Positions 12,273 to 25,298 of a stretch of 64,000 nucleotides of DNA are shown here, piece after piece; position 1 is the first letter of the stretch, and every line of letters begins with the position of its first letter. Location of the stretch: positions 24,224,314 to 24,288,313 of the forward strand of contig JBANSL010000003.1 of NCBI GenBank assembly GCA_037127255.1. Reading direction: 5' to 3'. The position numbers were made by a program, and so were the translations under genes. This DNA is from Persicaria tinctoria (Eukaryota; Streptophyta; Magnoliopsida; Caryophyllales; Polygonaceae). The notes beneath the pieces were generated by a model. The model ran no database searches and had not been told where the DNA came from. It saw nothing but the letters and a program-made list of their open reading frames with translations.

Positions 12273-12896
12273 GCTCCGCGTCAGACCTCTGATCGAATCT
12301 GCATTCTCAGAGATGATACTTCATATAATGTCCTAATACGCTGGAGCTTGGCTCCGCGTCAGACCTCTGATCGAATCTGCATTCTCAGAGATGATACTTC
12401 ATATAAAGTCCTAAGACGCTGGAGCTTGGCTCCGCGTCAGACCTCTGATCGAATCTGCATTCTCAGAGATGATACTTCATATAAAGTCCTAAGACGCTGG
12501 AGCTTGGCTCAGCGTCAGGCCTCTGATCGAATCTGCATTCTCAGAGATGATACTTCATATAAAGTCCTAAGACGCTGGAGCTTGGCTCAGCGTCAGGCCT
12601 CTGATCGAATCTGCATTCTCAGAGATGATACTTCATATAAAGTCCTAAGACGCTGGAGCTTGGCTCCGCGTCAGACCTCTGATCGAATCTGCATTCTCAG
12701 AGATGATACTTCATATAAAGTCCTAAGACGCTGGAACTTGGCTCAGCGTCAGGCCTCTGATCGAATCTGCATTCTCAGAGATGATACTTCATATAAAGTC
12801 CTAAGACGGTGGAGCTTGGCTCCGCGTTAGACCTCTGATCGAATCTGCATTCTCAGAGATGATACTTCATACAAAGTCCTAAAACGCTGGAGCTTG
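12273..12896. repeat. 624-bp octamer E-A-A-B-B-A-B-D, first clean example
   Basis: Eight monomers in the order E, A, A, B, B, A, B, D. E is recognised by TAATGTCCTAATACG, B by CTCAGCGTCAGGCCT, D by CGCGTTAGACC plus TACAAAGTCC. The last B ends GACGGTGGAGC. This order recurs through block 2 and is the likely ancestral higher-order unit there. Confidence 0.85.
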
Positions 12897-13754
12897 GCTC
12901 CGCGTCAGACCTCTGATCGAATCTGCATTCTCAGAGATGATACTTCATATAATGTCCTAAGACGCTGGAGCTTGGCTCAGCGTCAGGCCTCTGATCGAAT
13001 CTGCATTCTCAGAGATGATACTTCATATAAAGTCCTAAGACGCTGGAGCTTGGCTCAGCGTCAGGCCTCTGATCGAATCTGCATTCTCAGAGATGATACT
13101 TCATACAAAGTCCTAAAACGCTGGAGCTTGGCTCTGCGTCAGACCTCTGATCGAATCTGCATTCTCAGAGATGATACTTCATATAATGTCCTAATACGCT
13201 GGAGCTTGGCTCCGCGTCAGACCTCTGATCGAATCTGCATTCTCAGAGATGATAGTTCATATAAAGTCCTAAGACGCTGGAGCTTGGCTCCGCGTCAGAC
13301 CTCTGATCGAATCTGCATTCTCAGAGATGATACTTCATATAAAGTCCTAAGACGCTGGAGCTTGGCTCAGCGTCAGGCCTCTGATCGAATCTGCATTCTC
13401 AGAGATGATACTTCATATAAAGTCCTAAGACGCTGGAGCTTGGCTCAGCGTCAGGCCTCTGATCGAATCTGCATTCTCAGAGATGATACTTCATATAAAG
13501 TCCTAAGACGCTGGAGCTTGGCTCCGCGTCAGACCTCTGATCGAATCTGCATTCTCAGAGATGATACTTTATATAAAGTCCTAAGACGCTGGAGCTTGGC
13601 TCAGCGTCAGGCCTCTGATCGAATCTGCATTCTCAGAGATGATACTTCATATAAAGTCCTAAGACGGTGGAGCTTGGCTCCGCGTTAGACCTCTGATCGA
13701 ATCTGCATTCTCAGAGATGATACTTCATACAAAGTCCTAAAACGCTGGAGCTTG

Positions 13755-14846
13755 GCTCCGCGTCAGACCTCTGATCGAATCTGCATTCTCAGAGATGATA
13801 CTTCATATAATGTCCTAATACGCTGGAGCTTGGCTCCGCGTCAGACCTCTAATCGAATCTGCATTCTCAGAGATGATACTTCATATAAAGTCCTAAGACG
13901 CTGGAGCTTGGCTCCGCGTCAGACCTCTGATCGAATCCGCATTCTCAGAGATGATACTTCATATAAAGTCCTAAAACGCTGGAGCTTCGCTCCGCGTCAG
14001 ACCTCTGATCGAATCTGCATTCTCAGAGATGATACTTCATACAAAGTCCTAAAACGCTGGAGCTTGGCTCCGCGTCAGACCTCTGATCGAATCTGCATTC
14101 TCAGAGATGATACTTCATATAAAGTCCTAAGACACTGGAGCTTTGCTCCGCGTCAGACCTCTGATCGAATCTGCATTCTCAGAGATGATACTTCATACAA
14201 AGTCCTAAAACGCTGGAGCTTGGCTCCGCGTCAGACCTCTAATCGAATCTGCATTCTCAGAGATGATACTTCATATAATGTCCTAATACGCTGGAGCTTG
14301 GCTCCGCGTCAGACCTCTGATCGAATCTGCATTCTCAGAGATGATACTTCATATAAAGTCCTAAGACGCTGGAGCTTGGCTCCGCGTCAGACCTCTGATC
14401 GAATCTGCATTCTCAGAGATGATACTTCATATAAAGTCCTAAGACGCTGGAGCTTGGCTCAGGGTCAGGCCTCTGATCGAATCTGCATTCTCAGAGATGA
14501 TACTTCATATAAAGTCCTAAGACGCTGGAGCTTGGCTCAGCGTCAGGCCTCTGATCGAATCTGCATTCTCAGAGATGATACTTCATATAAAGTCCTAAGA
14601 CGCTGGAGCTTGGCTCCGCATCAGACCTCTGATCGAATCTGCATTCTCAGAGATGATACTTCATATAAAGTCCTAAGACGCTGGAGCTTGGCTCAGCGTC
14701 AGGCCTCTGATCGAATCTGCATTCTCAGAGATGATACTTCATATAAAGTCCTAAGACGGTGGAGCTTGGCTCCGCGTTAGACCTCTGATCGAATCTGCAT
14801 TCTCAGAGATGATACTTCATACAAAGTCCTAAAACGCTGGAGCTTG
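13755..14846. repeat. 1,092-bp unit (14 monomers), copy 1
   Basis: Six extra monomers (with CTCTAATCG, GAATCCGCATTC and GCTTCGCTCC/GCTTTGCTCC markers) precede an E-A-A-B-B-A-B-D octamer. A near-identical unit lies 10,452 bp away at 24,207-25,298, not next to it. I see about 5 differences, for example GACACTGG, CGCATCAG and TCAGGGTC here against GACGCTGG, CGCGTCAG and TAAGGGTC there. Confidence 0.9.
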
Positions 14847-17800
14847 GCTCCGCGTCAGACCTCTGATCGAATCTGCATTCTCAGAGATGATACTTCATAT
14901 AATGTCCTAATACGCTAGAGCTTGGCTCCGCGTCGGACCTACGATCGAATCTGCATTCTCAGAGATGATACTTCATATAAAGTCCTAAGACGCTGGAGCT
15001 TGGCTCCGCGTCAGACCTCTGATCGAACCTGCATTCTCAGAGATGATACTTCATATAAAGTCCTAAAACGCTGGAGCTTGGCTCCGCGGCCGACCTCTGA
15101 TCGAATCTGCATTCTCAGAGACGATACTTCATATAAAGTCCTAAAACGCTGGAGCTTGGCTCCGCGTCAGACCTCTGATCGAATCTGCATTCTCAGAGAT
15201 GATACTTCATATAAAGTCCTAAAACGCTGGAGCTTGGCTCCGCGTCAGACCTCTGATCGAATCTGCATTCTCAGAGATGATACTTCATATAATGTCATAA
15301 TACGCTGGAGCTTGGCTCCGCGTCAGACCTCTGATCGAATCTGCATTCTCAGAGATGATACTTCATATAAAGTCCTAAGACGCTGGAGCTTGGCTCCGCG
15401 TCAGACCTCTGATCGAATCTGCATTCTCAGAGATGATACTTCATATAAAGTCCTAAGACGCTGGAGCTTGGCTCAGCGTCAGGCCTCTGATCGAATCTGC
15501 ATTCTCAGAGATGATACTTCATATAAAGTCCTAAGACGCTGGAGCTTGGCTCAGCGTCAGGCCTCTGATCGAATCTGCATTCTCAGAGATGATACTTCAT
15601 ATAAAGTCCTAAGACGCTGGAGCTTGGCTCCGCGTCAGACCTCTGATCGAATCTGCATTCTCAGAGATGATACTTCATATAAAGTCCTAAGACGCTGGAG
15701 CTTGGCTCAGCGTCAGGCCTCTGATCGAATCTGCATTCTCAGAGATGATACTTCATATAAAGTCCTAAAACGCTGGAGCTTGGCTCCGCGTCAGACCTCT
15801 GATCGAATCTGCATTCTCAGAGATGATACTTCATATAATGTCATAATACGCTAGAGCTTGGCTCCGCGTCAGACCTCTGATCGAATCTGCATTCTCAGAG
15901 ATGATACTTCATATAAAGTCCTAAGACGCTGGAGCTTGGCTCCGCGTCAGACCTCTGATCGAATCTGCATTCTCAGAGATGATACTTCATATAAAGTCCT
16001 AAGACGCTGGAGCTTGGCTCAGCGTCAGGCCTCTGATCGAATCTGCATTCTCAGAGATGATACTTCATATAAAGTCCTAAGACGTTGGAGCTTGGCTCCG
16101 CGTCAGACCTCTGATCGAATCTGCATTCTCAGAGATGATACTTCATATAATGTCCTAATACGCTGGAGCTTGGCTCCGCGTCAGACCTACGATCGAATCT
16201 GCATTCTCAGAGATGATACTTCATATAAAGTCCTAAGACGCAGGAGCTTGGCTCCGCGTCAGACCTCTGATCGAACCTGCATTCTCAGAGATGATACTTC
16301 ATATAAAGTCCTAAAACGCTGGAGCTTGGCTCCGCGGCCGACCTCTGATCGAATCTGCATTCTCAGAGACGATACTTCATATAAAGTCCTAAGACGATGG
16401 AGCTTGGCTCCGCGTCAGACCTCTGATCGAATCTGCATTCTCAGAGATGATACTTCATATAAAGTCCTAAAACGCTGGAGCTTGGCTCCGCGTCAGACCT
16501 CTGATCGAATCTGCATTCTCAGAGATGATACTTCATATAATGTCATAATACGCTGGAGCTTGGCTCCGCGTCAGACCTCTGATCGAATCTGCATTCTCAG
16601 AGATGATACTTCATATAAAGTCCTAAGACGCTGGAGCTTGGCTCCGCGTCAGACCTCTGATCGAATCTGCATTCTCAGAGATGATACTTCATATAAAGTC
16701 CTAAGACGCTGGAGCTTGGCTCAGCGTCAGGCCTCTGATCGAATCTGCATTCTCAGAGATGATACTTCATATAAAGTCCTAAGACGCTGGAGCTTGGCTC
16801 AGCGTCAGGCCTCTGATCGAATCTGCATTCTCAGAGATGATACTTCATATAAAGTCCTAAGACGCTGGAGCTTGGCTCCGCGTCAGACCTCTGATCGAAT
16901 CTGCATTCTCAGAGATGATACTTCATATAAAGTCCTAAGACGCTGGAGCTTGGCTCAGCGTCAGGCCTCTGATCGAATCTGCATTCTCAGAGATGATACT
17001 TCATATAAAGTCCTAAGACGGTGGAGCTTGGCTCCGCGTTAGACCTCTGATCGAATCTGCATTCTCAGAGATGATACTTCATACAAAGTCCTAAAACGCT
17101 GGAGCTTGGCTCCGCGTCAGACCTCTGATCGAATCTGCATTCTCAGAGATGATACTTCATATAATGTCCTAATACGCTGGAGCTTGGCTCCGCGTCAGAC
17201 CTATGATCGAATCTGCATTCTCAGAGATGATACTTCATATAAAGTCCTAAGACGCTGGAGCTTGGCTCCGCGTCAGACCTCTGATCGATTCTGCATTCTC
17301 AGAGATGATACTTCATATAATGTCCTAATACGCTGGAGCTTGGCTCCGCGTCAGACCTCTGATCGAATCTGCATTCTCAGAGATGATACTTCATATAAAG
17401 TCCTAAGACGCTGGAGCTTGGCTCCGCGTTAGACCTCTGATCGAATCTGCATTCTCAGAGATGATACTTCATATAAAGTCCTAAGACGCTGGAGCTTGGC
17501 TCAGCGTCAGGCCCCTGATCGAATCTGCATTCTCAGAGATGATACTTCATATAAAGTCCTAAGACGCTGGAGCTTGGCTCAGCGTCAGACCTCTGATCGA
17601 ATCTGCATTCTCAGAGATGATACTTCATATAAAGTCCTAAGACGCTGGAGCTTGGCTCAGCGTCAGGCCTCTGATCGAATCTGCATTCTCAGAGATGATA
17701 CTTCATATAAAGTCCTAAGACGCTGGAGCTTGGCTCAGCGTCAGGCCTCTGATCGAATCTGCATTCTCAGAGATGATACTTCATATAAAGTCCTAAGACG

Positions 17801-19292
17801 CTGGAGCTTGGCTCAGCGTCAGGCCTCTGATCGAATCTGCATTCTCAGAGATGATACTTCATATAAAGTCCTAAGACGCTGGAGCTTGGCTCCGCGTCAG
17901 ACCTCTGATCGAATCTGCATTCTCAGAGATGATACTTCATATAAAGTCCTAAGACGCTGGAGCTTGGCTCCGCGTTAGACCTCTGATCGAATCTGCATTC
18001 TCAGAGATGATACTTCATACAAAGTCCTAAAACGCTGGAGCTTGGCTCCGCGTCAGACCTCTGATCGAATCTGCATTCTCAGAGATGATACTTCATATAA
18101 TGTCCTAATACGCTAGAGCTTGGCTCCGCGTCAGACCTCTAATCGAATCTGCATTCTGAGAGATGATACTTCATATAAAGTCCTAAGACGCTGGAGCTTG
18201 GCTCAGCGTCAGGCCTCTGATCGAATCTGCATTCTCAGAGATGATACTTCATATAAAGTCCTAAGACGGTGGAGCTTGGCTCCGCGTTAGACCTCTGATC
18301 GAATCTGCATTCTCAGAGATGATACTTCATACAAAGTCCTAAAACGCTGGAGCTTGGCTCCGCGTCAGACCTCTGATCGAATCTGCATTCTCAGAGATGA
18401 TACTTCATATAATGTCCTAATACGCTGGAGCTTGGCTCCGCGTCAGACCTACGATCGAATCTGCATTCTCAGAGATGATACTTCATATAAAGTCCTAAGA
18501 CGCTGGAGCTTGGCTCCGCGTCAGACCTCTGATCGAACCTGCATTCTCAGAGATGATACTTCATATAAAGTCCTAAAATGCTGGAGCTTGGCTCCGCGGC
18601 CGACCTCTGATCGAATCTGCATTCTCAGAGACGATACTTCATATAAAGTCCTAAGACGATGGAGCTTGGCTCCGCGTCAGACCTCTGATCGAATCTGCAT
18701 TCTCAGAGATGATACTTCATATAAAGTCCTAAAACGCTAGAGCTTGGCTCCGCGTCAGACCTCTGATCGAATCTGCATTCTCAGAGATGATACTTCATAT
18801 AATGTCATAATACGCTGGAGCTTGGCTCCGCGTCAGACCTCTGATCGAATCTGCATTCTCAGAGATGATACTTCATATAAAGTCCTAAGACGCTGGAGCT
18901 TGGCTCCGCGTCAGACCTCTGATCGAATCTGCATTCTCAGAGATGATACTTCATATAAAGTCCTAAGACGCTGGAGCTTGGCTCAGCGTCAGGCCTCTGA
19001 TCGAATCTGCATTCTCAGAGATGATACTTCATATAAAGTCCTAAGACGCTGGAGCTTGGCTCAGCGTCAGGCCTCTGATCGAATCTGCATTCTCAGAGAT
19101 GATACTTCATATAAAGTCCTAAGACGCTGGAGCTTGGCTCCGCGTCAGACCTCTGATCGAATCTGCATTCTCAGAGATGATACTTCATATAAAGTCCTAA
19201 GACGCTGGAGCTTGGCTCAGCGTCAGGCCTCTGATCGAATCTGCATTCTCAGAGATGATACTTCATATAAAGTCCTAAGACGGTGGAGCTTG

Positions 19293-20696
19293 GCTCCGCG
19301 TTAGACCTCTGATCGAATCTGCATTCTCAGAGATGATACTTCATACAAAGTCCTAAAACGCTGGAGCTTGGCTCCGCGTCAGACTTCTGATCGAATCTGC
19401 ATTCTCAGAGATGATACTTCATATAATGTCCTAATACGCTGGAGCTTGGCTCCGCGTCAGACCTATGATCGAATCTGCATTCTCAGAGATGATACTTCAT
19501 ATAAAGTCCTAAGACGCAGGAGCTTGGCTCCGCGTCAGACCTCTGATCGATTCTGCATTCTCAGAGATGATACTTCATATAATGTCCTAATACGCTGGAG
19601 CTTGGCTCCGCGTCAGACCTCTGATCAAATCTGCATTCTCAGAGATGATACTTCATATAAAGTCCTAAGACGCTGGAGCTTGGCTCCGCGTCAGACCTCT
19701 GATCGAATCTGCATTCTCAGAGATGATACTTCATATAAAGTCCTAAGACGCTGGAGCTTGGCTCCGCGTCAGACCTCTGATCGAATCTGCATTCTCAGAG
19801 ATGATACTTCATATAATGTCCTAATACGCTGGAGCTTGGCTCCGCGTCAGACCTACGATCGAATCTGCATTCTCAGAGATGATACTTCATATAAAGTCCT
19901 AAGACGCTGGAGCTTGGCTCCGCGTCAGACCTCTGATCGAATCTGCATTCTCAGAGATGATACTTCATATAAAGTCCTAAAACGCTGGAGCTTGGCTCCG
20001 CGTCAGACCTCTGATCGAATCTGCATTCTCAGATATGATACTTCATATAAAGTCCTAAGACGCTGGAGCTTGGCTCCGCGTCAGACCTCTGATCGAATCT
20101 GCATTCTCAGAGATGATACTTCATATAAAGTCCTAAAACGCTGGAGCTTGGCTCCGCGTCAGACCTCTGATCGAATCTGCATTCTCAGAGATGATACTTC
20201 ATATAATGTCATAATACGCTGGAGCTTGGCTCCGCGTCAGACCTCTGATCGAATCTGCATTCTCAGAGATGATACTTCATATAAAGTCCTAAAACGCTGG
20301 AGCTTGGCTCCGCGTCAGACCTCTGATCGAATCTGCATTCTCAGAGATGATACTTCATATAAAGTCCTAAGACGCTGGAGCTTGGCTCCGCGTCAGACCT
20401 CTGATCGAATCTGCATTCTCAGAGATGATACTTCATATAAAGTCCTAAAACGCTGGAGCTTGGCTCCGCGTCAGACCTCTGATCGAATCTGCATTCTCAG
20501 AGATGATACTTCATATAATGTCATAATACGCTGGAGCTTGGCTCAGGGTCAGGCCTCTGATCGAATCTGCATTCTCAGAGATGATACTTCATATAAAGTC
20601 CTAAGACGCTGGAGCTTGGCTCAGCGTCAGGCCTCTGATCGAATCTGCATTCTCAGAGATGATACTTCATATAAAGTCCTAAGACGGTGGAGCTTG
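19293..20696. repeat. 1,404-bp unit (18 monomers), copy 1
   Basis: Begins with a class D monomer. Its rare markers CAGACTTCTG, GATCGATTCTG, CTGATCAAATC, CAGATATGATAC and TCAGGGTCAGG all recur 1,404 bp downstream. The 446 codons of the open frame are identical in both copies, and I saw no base difference in the stretches I aligned. Confidence 0.93.
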
Positions 20697-22100
20697 GCTC
20701 CGCGTTAGACCTCTGATCGAATCTGCATTCTCAGAGATGATACTTCATACAAAGTCCTAAAACGCTGGAGCTTGGCTCCGCGTCAGACTTCTGATCGAAT
20801 CTGCATTCTCAGAGATGATACTTCATATAATGTCCTAATACGCTGGAGCTTGGCTCCGCGTCAGACCTATGATCGAATCTGCATTCTCAGAGATGATACT
20901 TCATATAAAGTCCTAAGACGCAGGAGCTTGGCTCCGCGTCAGACCTCTGATCGATTCTGCATTCTCAGAGATGATACTTCATATAATGTCCTAATACGCT
21001 GGAGCTTGGCTCCGCGTCAGACCTCTGATCAAATCTGCATTCTCAGAGATGATACTTCATATAAAGTCCTAAGACGCTGGAGCTTGGCTCCGCGTCAGAC
21101 CTCTGATCGAATCTGCATTCTCAGAGATGATACTTCATATAAAGTCCTAAGACGCTGGAGCTTGGCTCCGCGTCAGACCTCTGATCGAATCTGCATTCTC
21201 AGAGATGATACTTCATATAATGTCCTAATACGCTGGAGCTTGGCTCCGCGTCAGACCTACGATCGAATCTGCATTCTCAGAGATGATACTTCATATAAAG
21301 TCCTAAGACGCTGGAGCTTGGCTCCGCGTCAGACCTCTGATCGAATCTGCATTCTCAGAGATGATACTTCATATAAAGTCCTAAAACGCTGGAGCTTGGC
21401 TCCGCGTCAGACCTCTGATCGAATCTGCATTCTCAGATATGATACTTCATATAAAGTCCTAAGACGCTGGAGCTTGGCTCCGCGTCAGACCTCTGATCGA
21501 ATCTGCATTCTCAGAGATGATACTTCATATAAAGTCCTAAAACGCTGGAGCTTGGCTCCGCGTCAGACCTCTGATCGAATCTGCATTCTCAGAGATGATA
21601 CTTCATATAATGTCATAATACGCTGGAGCTTGGCTCCGCGTCAGACCTCTGATCGAATCTGCATTCTCAGAGATGATACTTCATATAAAGTCCTAAAACG
21701 CTGGAGCTTGGCTCCGCGTCAGACCTCTGATCGAATCTGCATTCTCAGAGATGATACTTCATATAAAGTCCTAAGACGCTGGAGCTTGGCTCCGCGTCAG
21801 ACCTCTGATCGAATCTGCATTCTCAGAGATGATACTTCATATAAAGTCCTAAAACGCTGGAGCTTGGCTCCGCGTCAGACCTCTGATCGAATCTGCATTC
21901 TCAGAGATGATACTTCATATAATGTCATAATACGCTGGAGCTTGGCTCAGGGTCAGGCCTCTGATCGAATCTGCATTCTCAGAGATGATACTTCATATAA
22001 AGTCCTAAGACGCTGGAGCTTGGCTCAGCGTCAGGCCTCTGATCGAATCTGCATTCTCAGAGATGATACTTCATATAAAGTCCTAAGACGGTGGAGCTTG
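20697..22100. repeat. 1,404-bp unit (18 monomers), copy 2
   Basis: Abuts copy 1. A third, partial and more diverged copy follows from 22,101 to about 22,720; it lacks CAGACTTCTG and has CTATGATAGAATC and CTTCCTATAATG instead. Confidence 0.93.
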
Positions 22101-24206
22101 GCTCCGCGTTAGACCTCTGATCGAATCTGCATTCTCAGAGATGATACTTCATACAAAGTCCTAAAACGCTGGAGCTTGGCTCCGCGTCAGACCTCTGATC
22201 GAATCTGCATTCTCAGAGATGATACTTCATATAATGTCCTAATACGCTGGAGCTTGGCTCCGCGTCAGACCTATGATAGAATCTGCATTCTCAGAGATGA
22301 TACTTCATATAAAGTCCTAAGACGCTGGAGCTTGGCTCCGCGTCAGACCTCTGATCGATTCTGCATTCTCAGAGATGATACTTCCTATAATGTCCTAATA
22401 CGCTGGAGCTTGGCTCCGCGTCAGACCTCTGATCGAATCTGCATTCTCAGAGATGATACTTCATATAAAGTCCTAAGACGCTGGAGCTTGGCTCCGCGTC
22501 AGACCTCTGATCGAATCTGCATTCTCAGAGATGATACTTCATATAAAGTCCTAAGACGCTGGAGCTTGGCTCCGCGTCAGACCTCTGATCGAATCTGCAT
22601 TCTCAGAGATGATACTTCATATAATGTCCTAATACGCTGGAGCTTGGCTCCGCGTCAGACCTACGATCGAATATGCATTCTCAGAGATGATACTTCATAT
22701 AAAGTCCTAAGACGCTAGAGCTTGGCTCCGCGTCAGACCTCTGATCGAATCTGCATTCTCAGAGATGATACTTCATATAAAGTCCTAAAACGCTGGAGCT
22801 TGGCTCCACGTCAGACCTCTGATCGAATCTGCATTCTCAGAGATGATACTTCATATAATGTCATAATACGCTGGAGCTTGGCTCCGCGTCAGACCTCTGA
22901 TCGAATCTGCATTCTCAGAGATGATACTTCATATAAAGTCCTAAGACGCTGGAGCTTGGCTCCGCGTCAGACCTCTGATCGAATCTGCATTCTCAGAGAT
23001 GATACTTCATATAAAGTCCTAAGACGCTGGAGCTTGGCTCAGCGTCAGGCCTCTGATCGAATCTGCATTCTCAGAGACGATACTTCATATAAAGTCCTAA
23101 GACGATGGAGCTTGGCTCCGCGTCAGACCTCTGATCGAATCTGCATTCTCAGAGATGATACTTCATATAAAGTCCTAAAACGCTGGAGCTTGGCTCCGCG
23201 TCAGACCTCTGATCGAATCTGCATTCTCAGAGATGATACTTCATATAATGTCATAATACGCTGGAGCTTGGCTCCGCGTCAGACCTCTGATCGAATCTGC
23301 ATTCTCAGAGATGATACTTCATATAAAGTCCTAAGACGCTGGAGCTTGGCTCCGCGTCAGACCTCTGATCGAATCTGCATTCTCAGAGATGATACTTCAT
23401 ATAAAGTCCTAAGACGCTGGAGCTTGGCTCAGCGTCAGGCCTCTGATCGAATCTGCATTCTCAGAGATGATACTTCATATAAAGTCCTAAGACGCTGGAG
23501 CTTGGCTCAGCGTCAGGCCTCTGATCGAATCTGCATTCTCAGAGATGATACTTCATATAAAGTCCTAAGACGCTGGAGCTTGGCTCCGCGTCAGACCTCT
23601 GATCGAATCTGCATTCTCAGAGATGATACTTCATATAAAGTCCTAAGACGCTGGAGCTTGGCTCAGCGTCAGGCCTCTGATCGAATCTGCATTCTCAGAG
23701 ATGATACTTCATATAAAGTCCTAAGACGGTGGAGCTTGGCTCCGCGTTAGACCTCTGATCGAATCTGCATTCTCAGAGATGATACTTCATACAAAGTCCT
23801 AAAATGCTGGAGCTTGGCTCCGCGTCAGACCTCTGATCGAATCTGCATTCTCAGAGATGATACTTCATATAATGTCCTAATACGCTGGAGCTTGGCTCCG
23901 CGTCAGACCTATGATCGAATCTGCATTCTCAGAGATGATACTTCATATAAAGTCCTAAGACGTTGGAGCTTGGCTCCGCGTCAGACCTCTGATCGATTCT
24001 GCATTCTCAGAGATGATACTTTATATAAAGTCCTAAGACGCTGGAGCTTGGCTCAGCGTCAGGCCTCTGATCGAATCTGCATTCTCAGAGATGATACTTC
24101 ATATAAAGTCCTAAGACGGTGGAGCTTGGCTCCGCGTTAGACCTCTGATCGAATCTGCATTCTCAGAGATGATACTTCATACAAAGTCCTAAAACGCTGG
24201 AGCTTG

Positions 24207-25298
24207 GCTCCGCGTCAGACCTCTGATCGAATCTGCATTCTCAGAGATGATACTTCATATAATGTCCTAATACGCTGGAGCTTGGCTCCGCGTCAGACCT
24301 CTAATCGAATCTGCATTCTGAGAGATGATACTTCATATAAAGTCCTAAGACGCTGGAGCTTGGCTCCGCGTCAGACCTCTGATCGAATCCGCATTCTCAG
24401 AGATGATACTTCATATAAAGTCCTAAAACGCTGGAGCTTCGCTCCGCGTCAGACCTCTGATCGAATCTGCATTCTCAGAGATGATACTTCATACAAAGTC
24501 CTAAAACGCTGGAGCTTGGCTCCGCGTCAGACCTCTGATCGAATCTGCATTCTCAGAGATGATACTTCATATAAAGTCCTAAGACGCTGGAGCTTTGCTC
24601 CGCGTCAGACCTCTGATCGAATCTGCATTCTCAGAGATGATACTTCATACAAAGTCCTAAAACGCTGGAGCTTGGCTCCGCGTCAGACCTCTAATCGAAT
24701 CTGCATTCTCAGAGATGATACTTCATATAATGTCCTAATACGCTGGAGCTTGGCTCCGCGTCAGACCTCTGATCGAATCTGCATTCTCAGAGATGATACT
24801 TCATATAAAGTCCTAAGACGCTGGAGCTTGGCTCCGCGTCAGACCTCTGATCGAATCTGCATTCTCAGAGATGATACTTCATATAAAGTCCTAAGACGCT
24901 GGAGCTTGGCTAAGGGTCAGGCCTCTGATCGAATCTGCATTCTCAGAGATGATACTTCATATAAAGTCCTAAGACGGTGGAGCTTGGCTCAGCGTCAGGC
25001 CTCTGATCGAATCTGCATTCTCAGAGATGATACTTCATATAAAGTCCTAAGACGCTGGAGCTTGGCTCCGCGTCAGACCTCTGATCGAATCTGCATTCTC
25101 AGAGATGATACTTCATATAAAGTCCTAAGACGCTGGAGCTTGGCTCAGCGTCAGGCCTCTGATCGAATCTGCATTCTCAGAGATGATACTTCATATAAAG
25201 TCCTAAGACGGTGGAGCTTGGCTCCGCGTTAGACCTCTGATCGAATCTGCATTCTCAGAGATGATACTTCATACAAAGTCCTAAAACGCTGGAGCTTG
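24207..25298. repeat. 1,092-bp unit (14 monomers), dispersed copy 2
   Basis: Matches 13,755-14,846 monomer for monomer. Differences include CATTCTGAGAG near 24,316 and GACGGTGG near 24,974. A third related stretch starts at 27,327 and shares CATTCTGAGAG with this copy. Confidence 0.9.
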
